Shown: positions 9,201 through 16,583 of the stretch, piece by piece
Position numbering within the stretch: position 1 is the stretch's first letter
Layout: every line of letters starts with the position of its first letter
From: Candidatus Didemnitutus sp.
GTDB taxonomy: Bacteria; Verrucomicrobiota; Verrucomicrobiia; Opitutales; Opitutaceae
Direction of reading: 5' to 3'
DNA: 64,000 bases
Assembly (NCBI GenBank): GCA_019634575.1
Contig: JAHCAY010000003.1
Coordinates: 248,001-312,000, forward strand
The notes under the pieces: generated by a model
What the model saw: only the letters and a program-made list of their open reading frames with translations
The model's database searches: none
Told to the model about the DNA's origin: nothing
Program-made: the position numbers and the translations under genes

Positions 9201-11015
9201 GGCGCGGGCCCCAACACGGTGGTGCTTGCGCTGGACAGCGTCTCGAGCACCAACCAGACCATGTTCGCGCTGATTGACGCGGCCAGCGCGTTGCGCCCGA
9301 AGATTGTGATCGCATGCGTGCTGATCAACCAAGCCTCGGAACTGAACCGGCGCTTCCTCAGCAATATCGGCTCCTACGCGGATTTCCAAGTGCACGCGTT
9401 CTCGCTCGCCCAAGTGGGATTGCCGGTGTACCCGACCGCGGCGAGCTGTCCCTTGTGCCGGCGGCTGGACCTGCTTCAGGAGCTCGACACGAGCAAGCGT
9501 TTCAGCGCGCTGCAGGCGACGATCGATCGATCAATTACCTGGCTGTCGGAGAAATCGATCGAGGCCGCCGGTGCGGAGGAACCGCCCAACGGCGATCGCA
9601 TCGGCATGTGGGCGCGATACCGCTCGTTGGTCCACGAGACACAGTTCCTGTCGGGTCCCGCGTTCGCTGAATTGGAGGGTTTCCTCAATCCCAAGCAGCG
9701 ACGGACCCGGCCGCAACGGGAGGCGCTTTTCCGGGCCTGCGAGAACGAGGCGATGACGATGTCGGTCGATCGGCTCCAATCCCAGCCGGACTTCCTGCGC
9801 ATGCTGATGGACGCCGCCGCGGACGTCGCGCTGACGAGCAACGACCGGATGGCACAGCGGGCGGCGCTCGAGGTCACGGGCGTCGTGTCGTTCGAGCATT
9901 TCCGGGCGCTGGCGGTGCGATTCGCCATCCAGCATGCCGGACACCCGGCCCAGATCGAACTGCTCCTCGTCGAGATCCTTCTCCTCCGGATCAAGTCGGC
10001 CACCCGGACCAAGGAGACCGCCGAGCTGCTGGCCGAGATCTCGCGCCAGATGGCAAACGCGGGCGTCACGGTCGCGCCCGGAACCCGGACGCGGATCGCG
10101 GCCGTGCGGCGCGGCGTAGAGTACGAATCGGTGCACGCGGCGGCCGCGAACGAATCCTTCGCCACCAACGTCGCGAACCTGACCAACGCGCTGACCTGCC
10201 AGCCCGTGGGGGTGCACCCGCGCCTCGCCCGTTGCCTGCTCATGCTCAACCAGATCTCCACGGCGGAGAACGCGCAGTTCTTCATCGCGAACTACTACGA
10301 GGGGGAGAACGGTTTCGCGGACCTGGCGTTCTCGCAGATCCTGCCGGCCATCGCCGCGATCGCCCCGGCCATCGAATTGCTGGGCGGAGGCACTTACACC
10401 TATCTTCTCGGCTCCTCGAATCCGTCGCTCAAGGGAGACGTGTATCGCCTGCAGGCGGCAATCGAGACGCTCAACGCCCTCGCGGACGAGGGCGCCTGCG
10501 ACGAGGACGCGATCCGCGAGCATTACTACGCCCCGGAGATCGCGGAGGCGCGGGCCCGGCTTGGCCGGTGGCTCGGCAACGAGACTGACAGGATCCTCCA
10601 GTTGCTTCAGCGCTTCGCTTGTCACGTTTGCGCCGAGGTGAAGGATTCCGTCACCGCGAATCGGGCGCGCCTCAAGAAGGAAGGGATAATCCTCACTCAC
10701 ACGATCCCGCTCGAGGACCCCGTCTGCGCCATACCCCGTGATATCGTCGTCTCCGTTGTCGACGATCTCATCGACAACTGCCTCAAGCACGCGTTCCCCA
10801 CCCGGTTGCCGGCCGAAAAGCGGGTTGCGGTCACCGTCACGCGGGAGGAACGGCACGTGTGCGTCCAAATCTCGGACAACGGACCGTCCAAGTCCGGTCT
10901 CAGTCGCTTCGGCTTGGAGCGACTGAAGGAACTGCTCACCCCGTTCAACGCCATCGTCGAGCCCAAGCCCTCCGCAAAGGGCACGACCGTGGAAGTGCGG
11001 TTTCCGCTCAAGTGA
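6201..11015 (+). CDS. giant multidomain signalling protein: GHKL ATPase, two PRTase-like domains and a C-terminal GHKL ATPase
   Basis: 1604 aa from ATG 6201; ATG 6336 or 6426 may be the true start, since conserved-looking sequence begins at about residue 105. An N-terminal STAS-like alpha/beta segment (105-200) is followed by a GHKL fold with N box LGEIGKNAFEH (279-289), G1 SDAGPGI (346-352) and a G2-like PRGLFFVKNIARR. A phosphoribosyltransferase-like domain has LPTGPYVENFYE (698-709) and the PRPP-loop-like LLVTDVVISGTSL (790-802). A second such domain holds HILFPERSAGM (960-970) and VVLALDSVSSTNQT. A CPLCRR knuckle lies at about 1083. The C-terminus is another GHKL ATPase (N box DDLIDNCLKHAF at about 1521, SDNGPS, GTTVEVRF). 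No HisKA His motif was seen. It sits 25 bases before a receiver-cyclase gene. The overall role is unknown; I infer a signal-transducing or defence sensor. Confidence 0.72.
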   Translation: MARLIRESAAADAWQRGADCREHYGQLGLVCRSNVHQPPSVALGQMRRPFISEEIIVHPSEVHQKPSDETSCFAPMPQPRKPVRNDPNLRSARPPSSTRAEERRVAFGNAVRVGTIEVILAERYHQTLSAKRVVFDFSRTRYIELFAQSLLFIWVSKITSRPEVVFELVPPQDCTGQRTSPASVLEFFRNWAIWEGYQKVGLRRSSPLGSAADPKADAEGDAAFAPLRQYYEFSFYPAEINWDAWVRDLQSREALRKIFPDDILKLSVVGEGGLRSIILGEIGKNAFEHGQGQATHVAIGGFAGFVSDSHGSVDQKLLWRIEAAPPHARSFLTSLGNTPYLEIIISDAGPGIPSTLRKPYRDDPILVRKSDSPSDAELIEYAFLLHSSSKPHSLYRGNARDAEVPLAPRGLFFVKNIARRNRALLVCRSGSAYCSWDFLSGRGSDQDGVFRSVAKDAGAALPGAQLQLIIPKLDESQSTKVSFSGATFPAGLPRAPVVVPVVGLLQEARSDHPKDVAQALLTGLHRHIQNHSRADFIVLDFINSSWPKDTKEKLYPLIAEICSLGLDGWMFGLLHTAHLASAIDELTVARNSGEPLVDLKHRLRPFLRLSLESGRLRYTLSGLTPIDANTAALLVEGSVAPIPEHLDAFVSTRHDGTRQLRFHPAEIESALLDYRRGLLQQTVDDARYGIFHPGRFVLPTGPYVENFYEIATMLESTDGRTLLREALLALLAGEDFRQSLVICLSPIGREIGHLLEEGESFSSQKPTLLNLERLSDTLTTELPDCTGRTLLVTDVVISGTSLNQTIAFLRNKFSDERFSRLSVLTVVDRRAPEAADGLLRWNDGTVPLKSVFRRPTVRHDRKPTDWPFRTIRRVNADTWRVLREQGRASEIWNTEDFIEKASILSGAVRVGHYVSPRGPHYKYLFLTDKLVKDRGGEIVDMMQSQIEPLLAKAKLPPVTHILFPERSAGMAEVARRYSELYGGARIIALTSPVGELPRMAGAGPNTVVLALDSVSSTNQTMFALIDAASALRPKIVIACVLINQASELNRRFLSNIGSYADFQVHAFSLAQVGLPVYPTAASCPLCRRLDLLQELDTSKRFSALQATIDRSITWLSEKSIEAAGAEEPPNGDRIGMWARYRSLVHETQFLSGPAFAELEGFLNPKQRRTRPQREALFRACENEAMTMSVDRLQSQPDFLRMLMDAAADVALTSNDRMAQRAALEVTGVVSFEHFRALAVRFAIQHAGHPAQIELLLVEILLLRIKSATRTKETAELLAEISRQMANAGVTVAPGTRTRIAAVRRGVEYESVHAAAANESFATNVANLTNALTCQPVGVHPRLARCLLMLNQISTAENAQFFIANYYEGENGFADLAFSQILPAIAAIAPAIELLGGGTYTYLLGSSNPSLKGDVYRLQAAIETLNALADEGACDEDAIREHYYAPEIAEARARLGRWLGNETDRILQLLQRFACHVCAEVKDSVTANRARLKKEGIILTHTIPLEDPVCAIPRDIVVSVVDDLIDNCLKHAFPTRLPAEKRVAVTVTREERHVCVQISDNGPSKSGLSRFGLERLKELLTPFNAIVEPKPSAKGTTVEVRFPLK

Positions 11016-11040
11016 CCGCCACCAATCCCGCCACTCCCCC

Positions 11041-12252
11041 ATGAAAAAGCACCTGCTGATCCTGATTGAAGACGAGGAGGACTACGCCCGCAGCCTGCCT
11101 GCGCAACTGCGATTGAAGAACGTGGATTGCGAGGTTGTCACCGACACGCAGTTCGGGAACGTGGAGCCGGCGACGATTGACGCATTCGTCTCACGGACGC
11201 TGGAGTTGATCAAGCGCCACCGGTCCCGCTGCCCGGTGATACTGCTCGATCTCGGCCTGCACAAGACGCTCCCGAACGCCTGGGATCTCGGATTCCACGT
11301 CGGGAAAGCGGTCCGGGAATCATTCTACGAGCTGCCCATCATGGTGCTCACCAGCCACCAGGAACAGTCGGCCGAGGGTTATCTCCATGATTTCGACGCG
11401 TTCGAGAACAAGAGCCAGTTCGCCAGCCGGACGCCGACCGAGATCGAGGGACTGCTCACGCGCACCGCGGACAAGAGGAGAACGTTGATCCGCAATCTCC
11501 CGAAATACTACAAGCAGCATGTGCAGTTGAACGGGGCGGAACTGGGGATCACCTCCTTCACCGCGTACGGGCATTATTTCACCGGCGAGAGCCAGAACCT
11601 GGAGCAGGTGCTGGACAACACCGCGAAGATCACGGAGCACCTCACGAAGAATCCACGGCTCACCGTGATATTCTTCGCCGACCTCGCCGGCTCGACTAAG
11701 CTGAAGATGGAGCACGGCTTCGTCGAGGGCTTGCGGATTGTGCGGACGCACAATCAGGTGATCACGAACATCATCGCGGACACCGGCGGCGTGGTCGTGA
11801 AGTACATCGGTGACGCGGTGATGGCCCGGTACGATTTCGACCTCTCCAAGGGTGAGCAGGTCGATCTTCGTGCGGTGAACGCCGCGATCCAGATCCAGGA
11901 GAAGTTCCATGAGCTGAACCGTGCCGATCCGAACGGCCATCATATCCAGACCAAGATCGGGATCGACATCGGCAGGGTCGCCGACTTCTACGGCAACGAC
12001 CCGCACGGATCCGCGGTCGATCGCGCCGCACGGATCCAGTCCCATGCCAAAGCCGGCCAGATACTCGTCAGCGGGGAGCTGATCCAGCTTAGCGGCATCC
12101 AAGGCAAACTCCAGAGCCGCGCCGGGCATGTCTACCGTCTCGAGCCCAAGGATTACCTCAGCAAGGTCATCCCTCTGGAATGCAGCGGATTCGCGGAGAA
12201 GGTGGACGTCCACGAGATCCACTGGAATTACAGTGCAGCCAAGCAGTCCTAA
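11041..12252 (+). CDS. response regulator with class III adenylate cyclase output
   Basis: 403 aa. Residues 1-145 are a receiver domain: acidic cluster Glu10-Asp11-Glu12, phosphoacceptor Asp70 in VILLDLG, Thr104 in MVLTSH, and Lys124 in FENK. Residues 205-350 form a class III nucleotide cyclase: metal Asp214 in FFADLAGST, metal Asp258 in KYIGDAVMA, and Arg331 in AARI. Lys254 and Asp320 match the adenine-selecting Lys/Asp pair, so cAMP is the predicted product. The usual transition-state Asn is replaced by Asp327 (AVDRAAR). It directly follows the double-GHKL protein (25-base gap), which probably controls it by phosphorylation or contact. A bidirectional hairpin region follows its stop. Confidence 0.85.
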   Translation: MKKHLLILIEDEEDYARSLPAQLRLKNVDCEVVTDTQFGNVEPATIDAFVSRTLELIKRHRSRCPVILLDLGLHKTLPNAWDLGFHVGKAVRESFYELPIMVLTSHQEQSAEGYLHDFDAFENKSQFASRTPTEIEGLLTRTADKRRTLIRNLPKYYKQHVQLNGAELGITSFTAYGHYFTGESQNLEQVLDNTAKITEHLTKNPRLTVIFFADLAGSTKLKMEHGFVEGLRIVRTHNQVITNIIADTGGVVVKYIGDAVMARYDFDLSKGEQVDLRAVNAAIQIQEKFHELNRADPNGHHIQTKIGIDIGRVADFYGNDPHGSAVDRAARIQSHAKAGQILVSGELIQLSGIQGKLQSRAGHVYRLEPKDYLSKVIPLECSGFAEKVDVHEIHWNYSAAKQS

Positions 12253-12274
12253 CAGATGCCGCGTGCCCTTGGTG

Positions 12275-12316
12275 AACAAAAGCCGGCACCGAGTCTATCC
12301 GATGCCGGCCCTTATG
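12275..12316 (-). terminator. rho-independent terminator of the beta-barrel gene
   Basis: The inverted repeat GCCGGCA (12282-12288) / TGCCGGC (12303-12309) has a 14-nt loop. Read on the minus strand, the hairpin is followed by TTTTGTT, so it is a fair intrinsic terminator for the minus-strand gene ending at 12358. It may also slow plus-strand transcripts leaving the cyclase gene. Confidence 0.55.
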
Positions 12317-12357
12317 TCCTTCGGATGCCTATGCTGTCGCCCTAAACGGGCCGAAGA

Positions 12358-13398
12358 TCAAAAGCGGAACGAAAGCGTCGCCGCGTACGTGCAGCCGTGG
12401 TAGTTCGCGGACGCGACATTGGAGCGTGAGCGCTCGTAGCCGGCGAGCAGCGAAAACGTCGAACCGGCGAGCGAGAGCAGCTCGTGGTTGAGCGACAGGT
12501 TAACCTTGGTGAGGTAGTCGCCGCGTCGTTCGAGACCACCGAGACGCGACGAAAAGTTCTCTCCGGAGCGGTCCTCATACGAGGCATCGAAGTCGGCGGT
12601 GAGGCCGGCCCCGAGCTGGAAATCAACGGCGCGGAGCGCGAGACGATAGGCCGCGAAGTCCTCGTCGGCACCGTCGGCGAGGTTGTAGTAGTAGGAGTAC
12701 GCAAGGCTCACCTTCGGAAGGCGGGAGTTGTAGCGCGAGGGATCGGTGCCGAGGAAGACCGATGGAATGTGGCGATAGGCGTCGCCATCGCCGCGGGAAT
12801 TGGTCACTGGGAGCTGGATCTCGCGGATCTGGCAGGTGTACGCAACGCCGCCGGTGAGGTTGTCCCCGAGGGAGGTCCGGAATTCCGCGGTGGCGGCGGC
12901 GACGTTCAGGAGATTGCGGTAGTCGATGTCGATCTGGGTGTCGCTGAGCGTAACGCGATACTGGACGGTGCGGGCGAGCTCGCCTTGGAGGCTGACGAAG
13001 GCGTGTTGGTCGACTTCGTTGTTGTCGTCCTCGTGGTCGGTGAAGAAGAGACCGCCGAGCTCGTAACCGTCGGAGAGCACGGTGCGGGCAACGGTGTCCC
13101 GTTTCTCGTAGTTGAAGCCGAGCGTGGCGCCGAGGAAGGCGGCGCTGTCACCCGAGGGCGTCAGGCTCGGGTTCCTCGCGTAGCCCGGCGTCAGTGTCAG
13201 CACCGGCACGAACGGTGTGGCGGATTTCTCGGGCGCGAGTCCCATTCGCTTGAGGCGGACGTCGAGGTCGACGAAATCGGCGGTCGGGCCGTCGGCACGG
13301 GCGTTGATCTTGTTCTCCGCGGACTCGTGGTGCGCGAAGGCGGTGAGGACGAGAGCGCCCGCGGCGAGCGCGGACAGCAGTCGATGTTTGGTCTGCAT
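12358..13398 (-). CDS. outer-membrane beta-barrel protein, hypothetical
   Basis: 346 aa from ATG 13398. The start was chosen because it begins a clean signal peptide (MQTKHRLLSALAAGALVLTAFA); the open frame continues 31 codons further upstream without a better signal. The mature part has repeated amphipathic strands with alternating aromatic residues (LAYSYYYNL, FSLLAGYERSR) and ends in a C-terminal Phe (ATLSFRF), the usual BAM-recognition ending of outer-membrane beta-barrels. No specific family was recognised; a porin-like or structural barrel is likely. It is monocistronic, with a terminator downstream. Confidence 0.72.
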   Translation of the reverse strand: MQTKHRLLSALAAGALVLTAFAHHESAENKINARADGPTADFVDLDVRLKRMGLAPEKSATPFVPVLTLTPGYARNPSLTPSGDSAAFLGATLGFNYEKRDTVARTVLSDGYELGGLFFTDHEDDNNEVDQHAFVSLQGELARTVQYRVTLSDTQIDIDYRNLLNVAAATAEFRTSLGDNLTGGVAYTCQIREIQLPVTNSRGDGDAYRHIPSVFLGTDPSRYNSRLPKVSLAYSYYYNLADGADEDFAAYRLALRAVDFQLGAGLTADFDASYEDRSGENFSSRLGGLERRGDYLTKVNLSLNHELLSLAGSTFSLLAGYERSRSNVASANYHGCTYAATLSFRF

Positions 13399-14161
13399 GG
13401 GGGATGCTGGGTTTGCTTGGTTGCTCCGGCCATCGGCCGGAAAGGCAGGTCCCGTGATGCGGCCGGGGGACAACCTCCCCCGGCCGCGCACACAACAACA
13501 ACACTATCAGCTACGGTGAACTAGGGGCGCAGCGTTCGCGTTGAAATCCGGGCACGCGCCGCGCGTGGACTCGACAGAGTTCGTGTACCGAAGAGGGTGG
13601 GAACGGGACATCGCGCCGGACCATGCAACCTCAGCGGAGGCCGGGAAGCCCGATTTTGACTGGCTCGGTCATAGATAAATCAACCGGACTAGGCGGCGAC
13701 GAAATCCTGCGTCCTTCGGACTACACGATCCACGCAGACCTTTCCCGGCGGCATCGCCGCGGCGATGGTGCTCCAAGTGTCGATCGAAATGATCGAAATG
13801 GACGGTGGAAAATTTCGCGCCTCAGTGGCCTCCGAGGCGCGCTGGCCCGTTGAAACGGAGCGTGCAAGTGCTCGGCGGGATGGCAAGCTCCCGAGAGGGG
13901 GATTCTTCCCATGAACCGCACGAAGCGCGGGTGAAGGAGAGGGCCTCCGCTCGCTGGCCCATCTTGTCACGGGCCCCATGGAGTGCTCGCTGCGCTGCGC
14001 TCCTCCATCCCGAGGCGCGCCCTTCCCCTTCGCGCGGAGCACTGCGCTCCGCGCTCAGCGGCCGGCCCCGTGGGACCCGTGAGCCCGAGGTCCAGCGCAC
14101 GGAGTGCACTGCGATGAACCGGCAAGGTGCCGGCACGTGGGGGCGCGAGGCGCACTGGACC
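13399..14161. other. 763-base non-coding stretch with a 9-bp hairpin
   Basis: No convincing gene was found on either strand; open frames here read as Arg/Pro/Ser-rich shadow sequence. It should hold the divergent promoters of the beta-barrel gene and the RadC gene. A perfect inverted repeat GCGCGGAGC (14032-14040) / GCTCCGCGC (14046-14054) with a 5-nt loop lies 108 bases before the RadC start. Confidence 0.5.
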
Positions 14162-14884
14162 ATGAAACAACAACTCACGTTCACGGGCATGGACACGCCG
14201 CCGATCGCCTGCGGCGAGCAGCCACAGGCGCGGTTCGAGCACTTCGGAGCAGCCGCGTTGAGTGACACTGAACTGGTGGCCTTGCTGCTGCAGAACGGCA
14301 TGAAGACTCCCGCGGTGGTTGCGCTGGCGTCCGCCTTGATCGCCGAAGCGGGATCGATCGCGGGCCTGGCCACTTGGCAGGTAACCGACTTCCGGCGGAT
14401 CCGCGGCATCGGCGCCGGCAAGGCGCGCCAACTGGCGGCGCTGTTTGAAATCTCCCGGCGCATGATGATGCCGGCGGGTAAGGCGCTACCGATGATGAAC
14501 CGCCCCGAGCTGGTCGCGGCGCATCTGGCGCCGGCTGTCCGCGGACTCGACATCGAGAAGTTCTGGGTCTTGTGCCTCAACCGAAAGAACCGAATGAAGA
14601 AATTGGTTGAGATCACGTCGGGCACTGCGACGTCGTCGCTGGCGCATCCGCGTGAGGTGTTCCGTGCGGCGATCCGGGAAGGGGCCACAGGCGTCATCTG
14701 TGCGCATAATCATCCATCGGGTGATCCGGCGCCGAGCGCCGCCGATATGCAGATCACGCGCCAATTGCGGGAGGCGGCGAAGGCCGTGGACATCGACTTG
14801 GTGGACCACGTGGTGATTGGTTCCCCTGCGGCGGATCCGCTGGGAATCGGATACTACAGCTTCCGGAGCGCGGGGGTCCTGTGA
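14162..14884 (+). CDS. radC: RadC/JAB1 (JAMM) domain protein
   Basis: 240 aa from ATG 14162 (MKQQLTFTGMD). The frame is open further upstream, but the family begins near GEQPQARFEHFGAAALSDTE. Residues 40-105 contain a helix-hairpin-helix-like unit (RRIRGIGAGKARQLAALFE). Residues 120-235 are the MPN+/JAMM fold with the metal motif HNHPSGDPAPSAAD at about 181-194. RadC-type JAMM proteins are often carried by mobile elements; the biochemical role is unsettled (formerly called a repair protein). It stands alone here between small hypotheticals and the beta-barrel gene. Confidence 0.9.
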   Translation: MKQQLTFTGMDTPPIACGEQPQARFEHFGAAALSDTELVALLLQNGMKTPAVVALASALIAEAGSIAGLATWQVTDFRRIRGIGAGKARQLAALFEISRRMMMPAGKALPMMNRPELVAAHLAPAVRGLDIEKFWVLCLNRKNRMKKLVEITSGTATSSLAHPREVFRAAIREGATGVICAHNHPSGDPAPSAADMQITRQLREAAKAVDIDLVDHVVIGSPAADPLGIGYYSFRSAGVL

Positions 14885-14941
14885 GGCTCACCTGCGATCG
14901 ATGCACGAGGGTGAGTCTTGGCAGAAACCCCGAAGGGTGAA

Positions 14942-15193
14942 CTACCGCGGTTTGCGACTGCGCGCCGTCACCTTGATGCATTCGGAGCATAAACCAACGG
15001 CTCCCTGAGTGTCGAAACGCGCGATGCGCAGGGCGGTCTTGTAGTTGTTGAAATGACCGAGGTCAGTCAAAGGGCCCTCTCCCCGCCCGCAAAATTGGCG
15101 ATGCAGCCGAAACGTGCCGTCTCCGAGAGTTTCCAGCCGAAAACAGGGCCACTCTTTTCTACCGAAACCAGATAGGGGAAGACCGGGCACCAT
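14942..15193 (-). CDS. small hypothetical protein
   Basis: 83 aa from ATG 15193, or 97 aa from 15235. It has a plausible folded composition: WPCFRLETLGDGTFRLHRQF, then PLTDLGHFNNYKTALRIARFD, then GLCSECIKV with a CxxC pair near the C-terminus, possibly a metal knuckle. No family was recognised. It is convergent with radC, 57 bases apart. Confidence 0.4.
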   Translation of the reverse strand: MVPGLPLSGFGRKEWPCFRLETLGDGTFRLHRQFCGRGEGPLTDLGHFNNYKTALRIARFDTQGAVGLCSECIKVTARSRKPR

Positions 15194-15235
15194 GGAGCGA
15201 CGTGAACCGAGGGTGAGGTTCTGATCCCGATTCAA

Positions 15236-16091
15236 CGTTTGTCGGTTAGCGGAGGAGATTCCTCCGTCCGGCTGCGACTACGGTTACATTTCCATCGTGC
15301 CGGCGACGACATTGGGTCGAAACTCGCAAGGCATGCCGCGGATTTCCCAGTGGTCGCCGCTGGAGGAGCAGAGCAGCGAGTCGGACTTGAACTCCTCCGT
15401 GCGCAACGCTCGGAGGACTGCAAGACGGGAGATCGATTCGGACATGTGATCTGAGTGGGCGGTTTCTCTCACGGGGAATAACACGTTCGAGGGCGTTCGA
15501 TCCCACCCCAGTATGACCTTCCTGAAGACGCGGGCGCGATTCCTCATGATGTCGAGACGCCATCGAAGCCTCACCCAAGGGCGGCGATCGATTCCATCTC
15601 CTGCTTAATGAAATACGCGCGGCGAGGGAGCCCGTGAGCACGCAGACCGCGGAGGCATCGGTGACGTCGGCCGGACCGAAGGTCGTGCCGGCCACAACGG
15701 GGCGGCCTGCGATGACCAGTCCGTCCACGTCCTATCCGGTGAGCTGGATCGTCGACTGGCGGCCACGGAGTTGACGTGGCCACCCGAGACTTGGACGGAG
15801 GTGCCGGCGAGATGGAAAAAGGGAGCGGATGGCGGCATAATCGTCCGTCGACGGTGAGTCCGTCGCCCCGCGCGAGCATGGAGGAACTCGGGCGCCCGCG
15901 TCGTAAGGGGCGCGTTCGGAATGCGATCCGATGGGATCCATGCCCGCGACGAGACCTCGCACCAGGGCTTTCGCGCCGTTGCCGACGCCAATATGGCGAT
16001 CACCAAAGCGTCACCAAAATGATGCTAAACATCGAGACGATGGAACGAGCAGCGTGCGTCACAGACTGCGCGGCTTTCAAGATGATGAACT
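15236..16091 (-). other. region without a clear gene; possible decayed minus-strand coding sequence
   Basis: About 850 bases with no long clean gene. On the minus strand, pieces in different frames read as coherent peptide: GDGLTVDGRL and GTSVQVSGGHVNSVA near 15.8 kb, VIAGRPVVAGTTFGPADVT near 15.7 kb, and a 53-residue piece at 15284-15445 (starts MSESISRLAVL, ends GTMEM). The Val/Gly/Thr-rich repeats are reminiscent of a beta-helical or phage-spike-like protein, but stops and frame changes separate them. This is either a pseudogene or another gene damaged by indels; I cannot name it. Confidence 0.25.
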
Positions 16092-16400
16092 TCATGGGAA
16101 AGGCAAGCGGCGGGCCGGGCCGCCGCACTTGCGGGCGCAACCGCAGGCAGCCAAGGCGTCCTCGGGATCGCCATAGACACTCATGGCCGAGAGGAATTTG
16201 TCGCGGCGCAGGCGGGCCTCGACCACCTCGTGAGTCTGAAGCGAGGCGCGGAAACGCTCCTTTGTGAAATGACTGGGATAGATCGTGACGCTAATGTACC
16301 AAGTCCCATGGTTTCGCCAAAGATGGTGGTTTTCTCCGGAGGCGCGGCGCCAAGCAGTATGGACGGTGAGCCAGCCGAGTCCATTGTTCATCGTCGCCAC
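16092..16400 (-). CDS. hypothetical protein with a segment like the N-terminal domain of tyrosine recombinases
   Basis: 102 aa. The middle part (NHGTWYISVTIYPSHFTKER, then a basic strand, then VVEARLRRDKFLSAMS) has the beta-strand, basic-strand and helix pattern of AP2-like arm-binding N-termini of integrases. No catalytic domain follows; the C-terminus is short with CGCARKCGG. It could be a free-standing small DNA-binding protein or an integrase fragment. Stated with low confidence because the similarity is only a pattern match. Confidence 0.42.
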   Translation of the reverse strand: MATMNNGLGWLTVHTAWRRASGENHHLWRNHGTWYISVTIYPSHFTKERFRASLQTHEVVEARLRRDKFLSAMSVYGDPEDALAACGCARKCGGPARRLPFP

Positions 16401-16583
16401 CTTTCGTCACGTCCACTCCACGTTAGATAAAGCTCGAACGGTGTCGCGAAGCGCCTAGCTTCATGGTTGCAGTTCCACTGATTCCAATCGAAGAGAGATT
16501 CCGCAGTCCTTCGGATATGTTCATCGCCACATCCCCTAAGACACGCCGAAGTGCTACCCTCTAAAGCGTCAGATGGTGCAATT

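Noticed and set aside
9531..11042. 503-codon open frame antisense to the giant GHKL/PRTase gene
   Set aside because: Arg/Gly/Asp-rich shadow of a GC-rich gene with no fold-like pattern; the plus strand carries clear motifs.
11041..12252. Pycsar pyrimidine cyclase
   Set aside because: The adenine-selecting Lys/Asp pair appears conserved and no Pycsar effector (TIR or TM with cNMP-binding domain) is adjacent.
14032..14054. Perfect hairpin before radC as a terminator
   Set aside because: No gene ends upstream on the plus strand and there is no T run; kept only as a note in the gap entry.
16092..16400. Tyrosine integrase gene
   Set aside because: Only an N-terminal-domain-like segment is present; there is no catalytic R-H-R-Y domain in this region.
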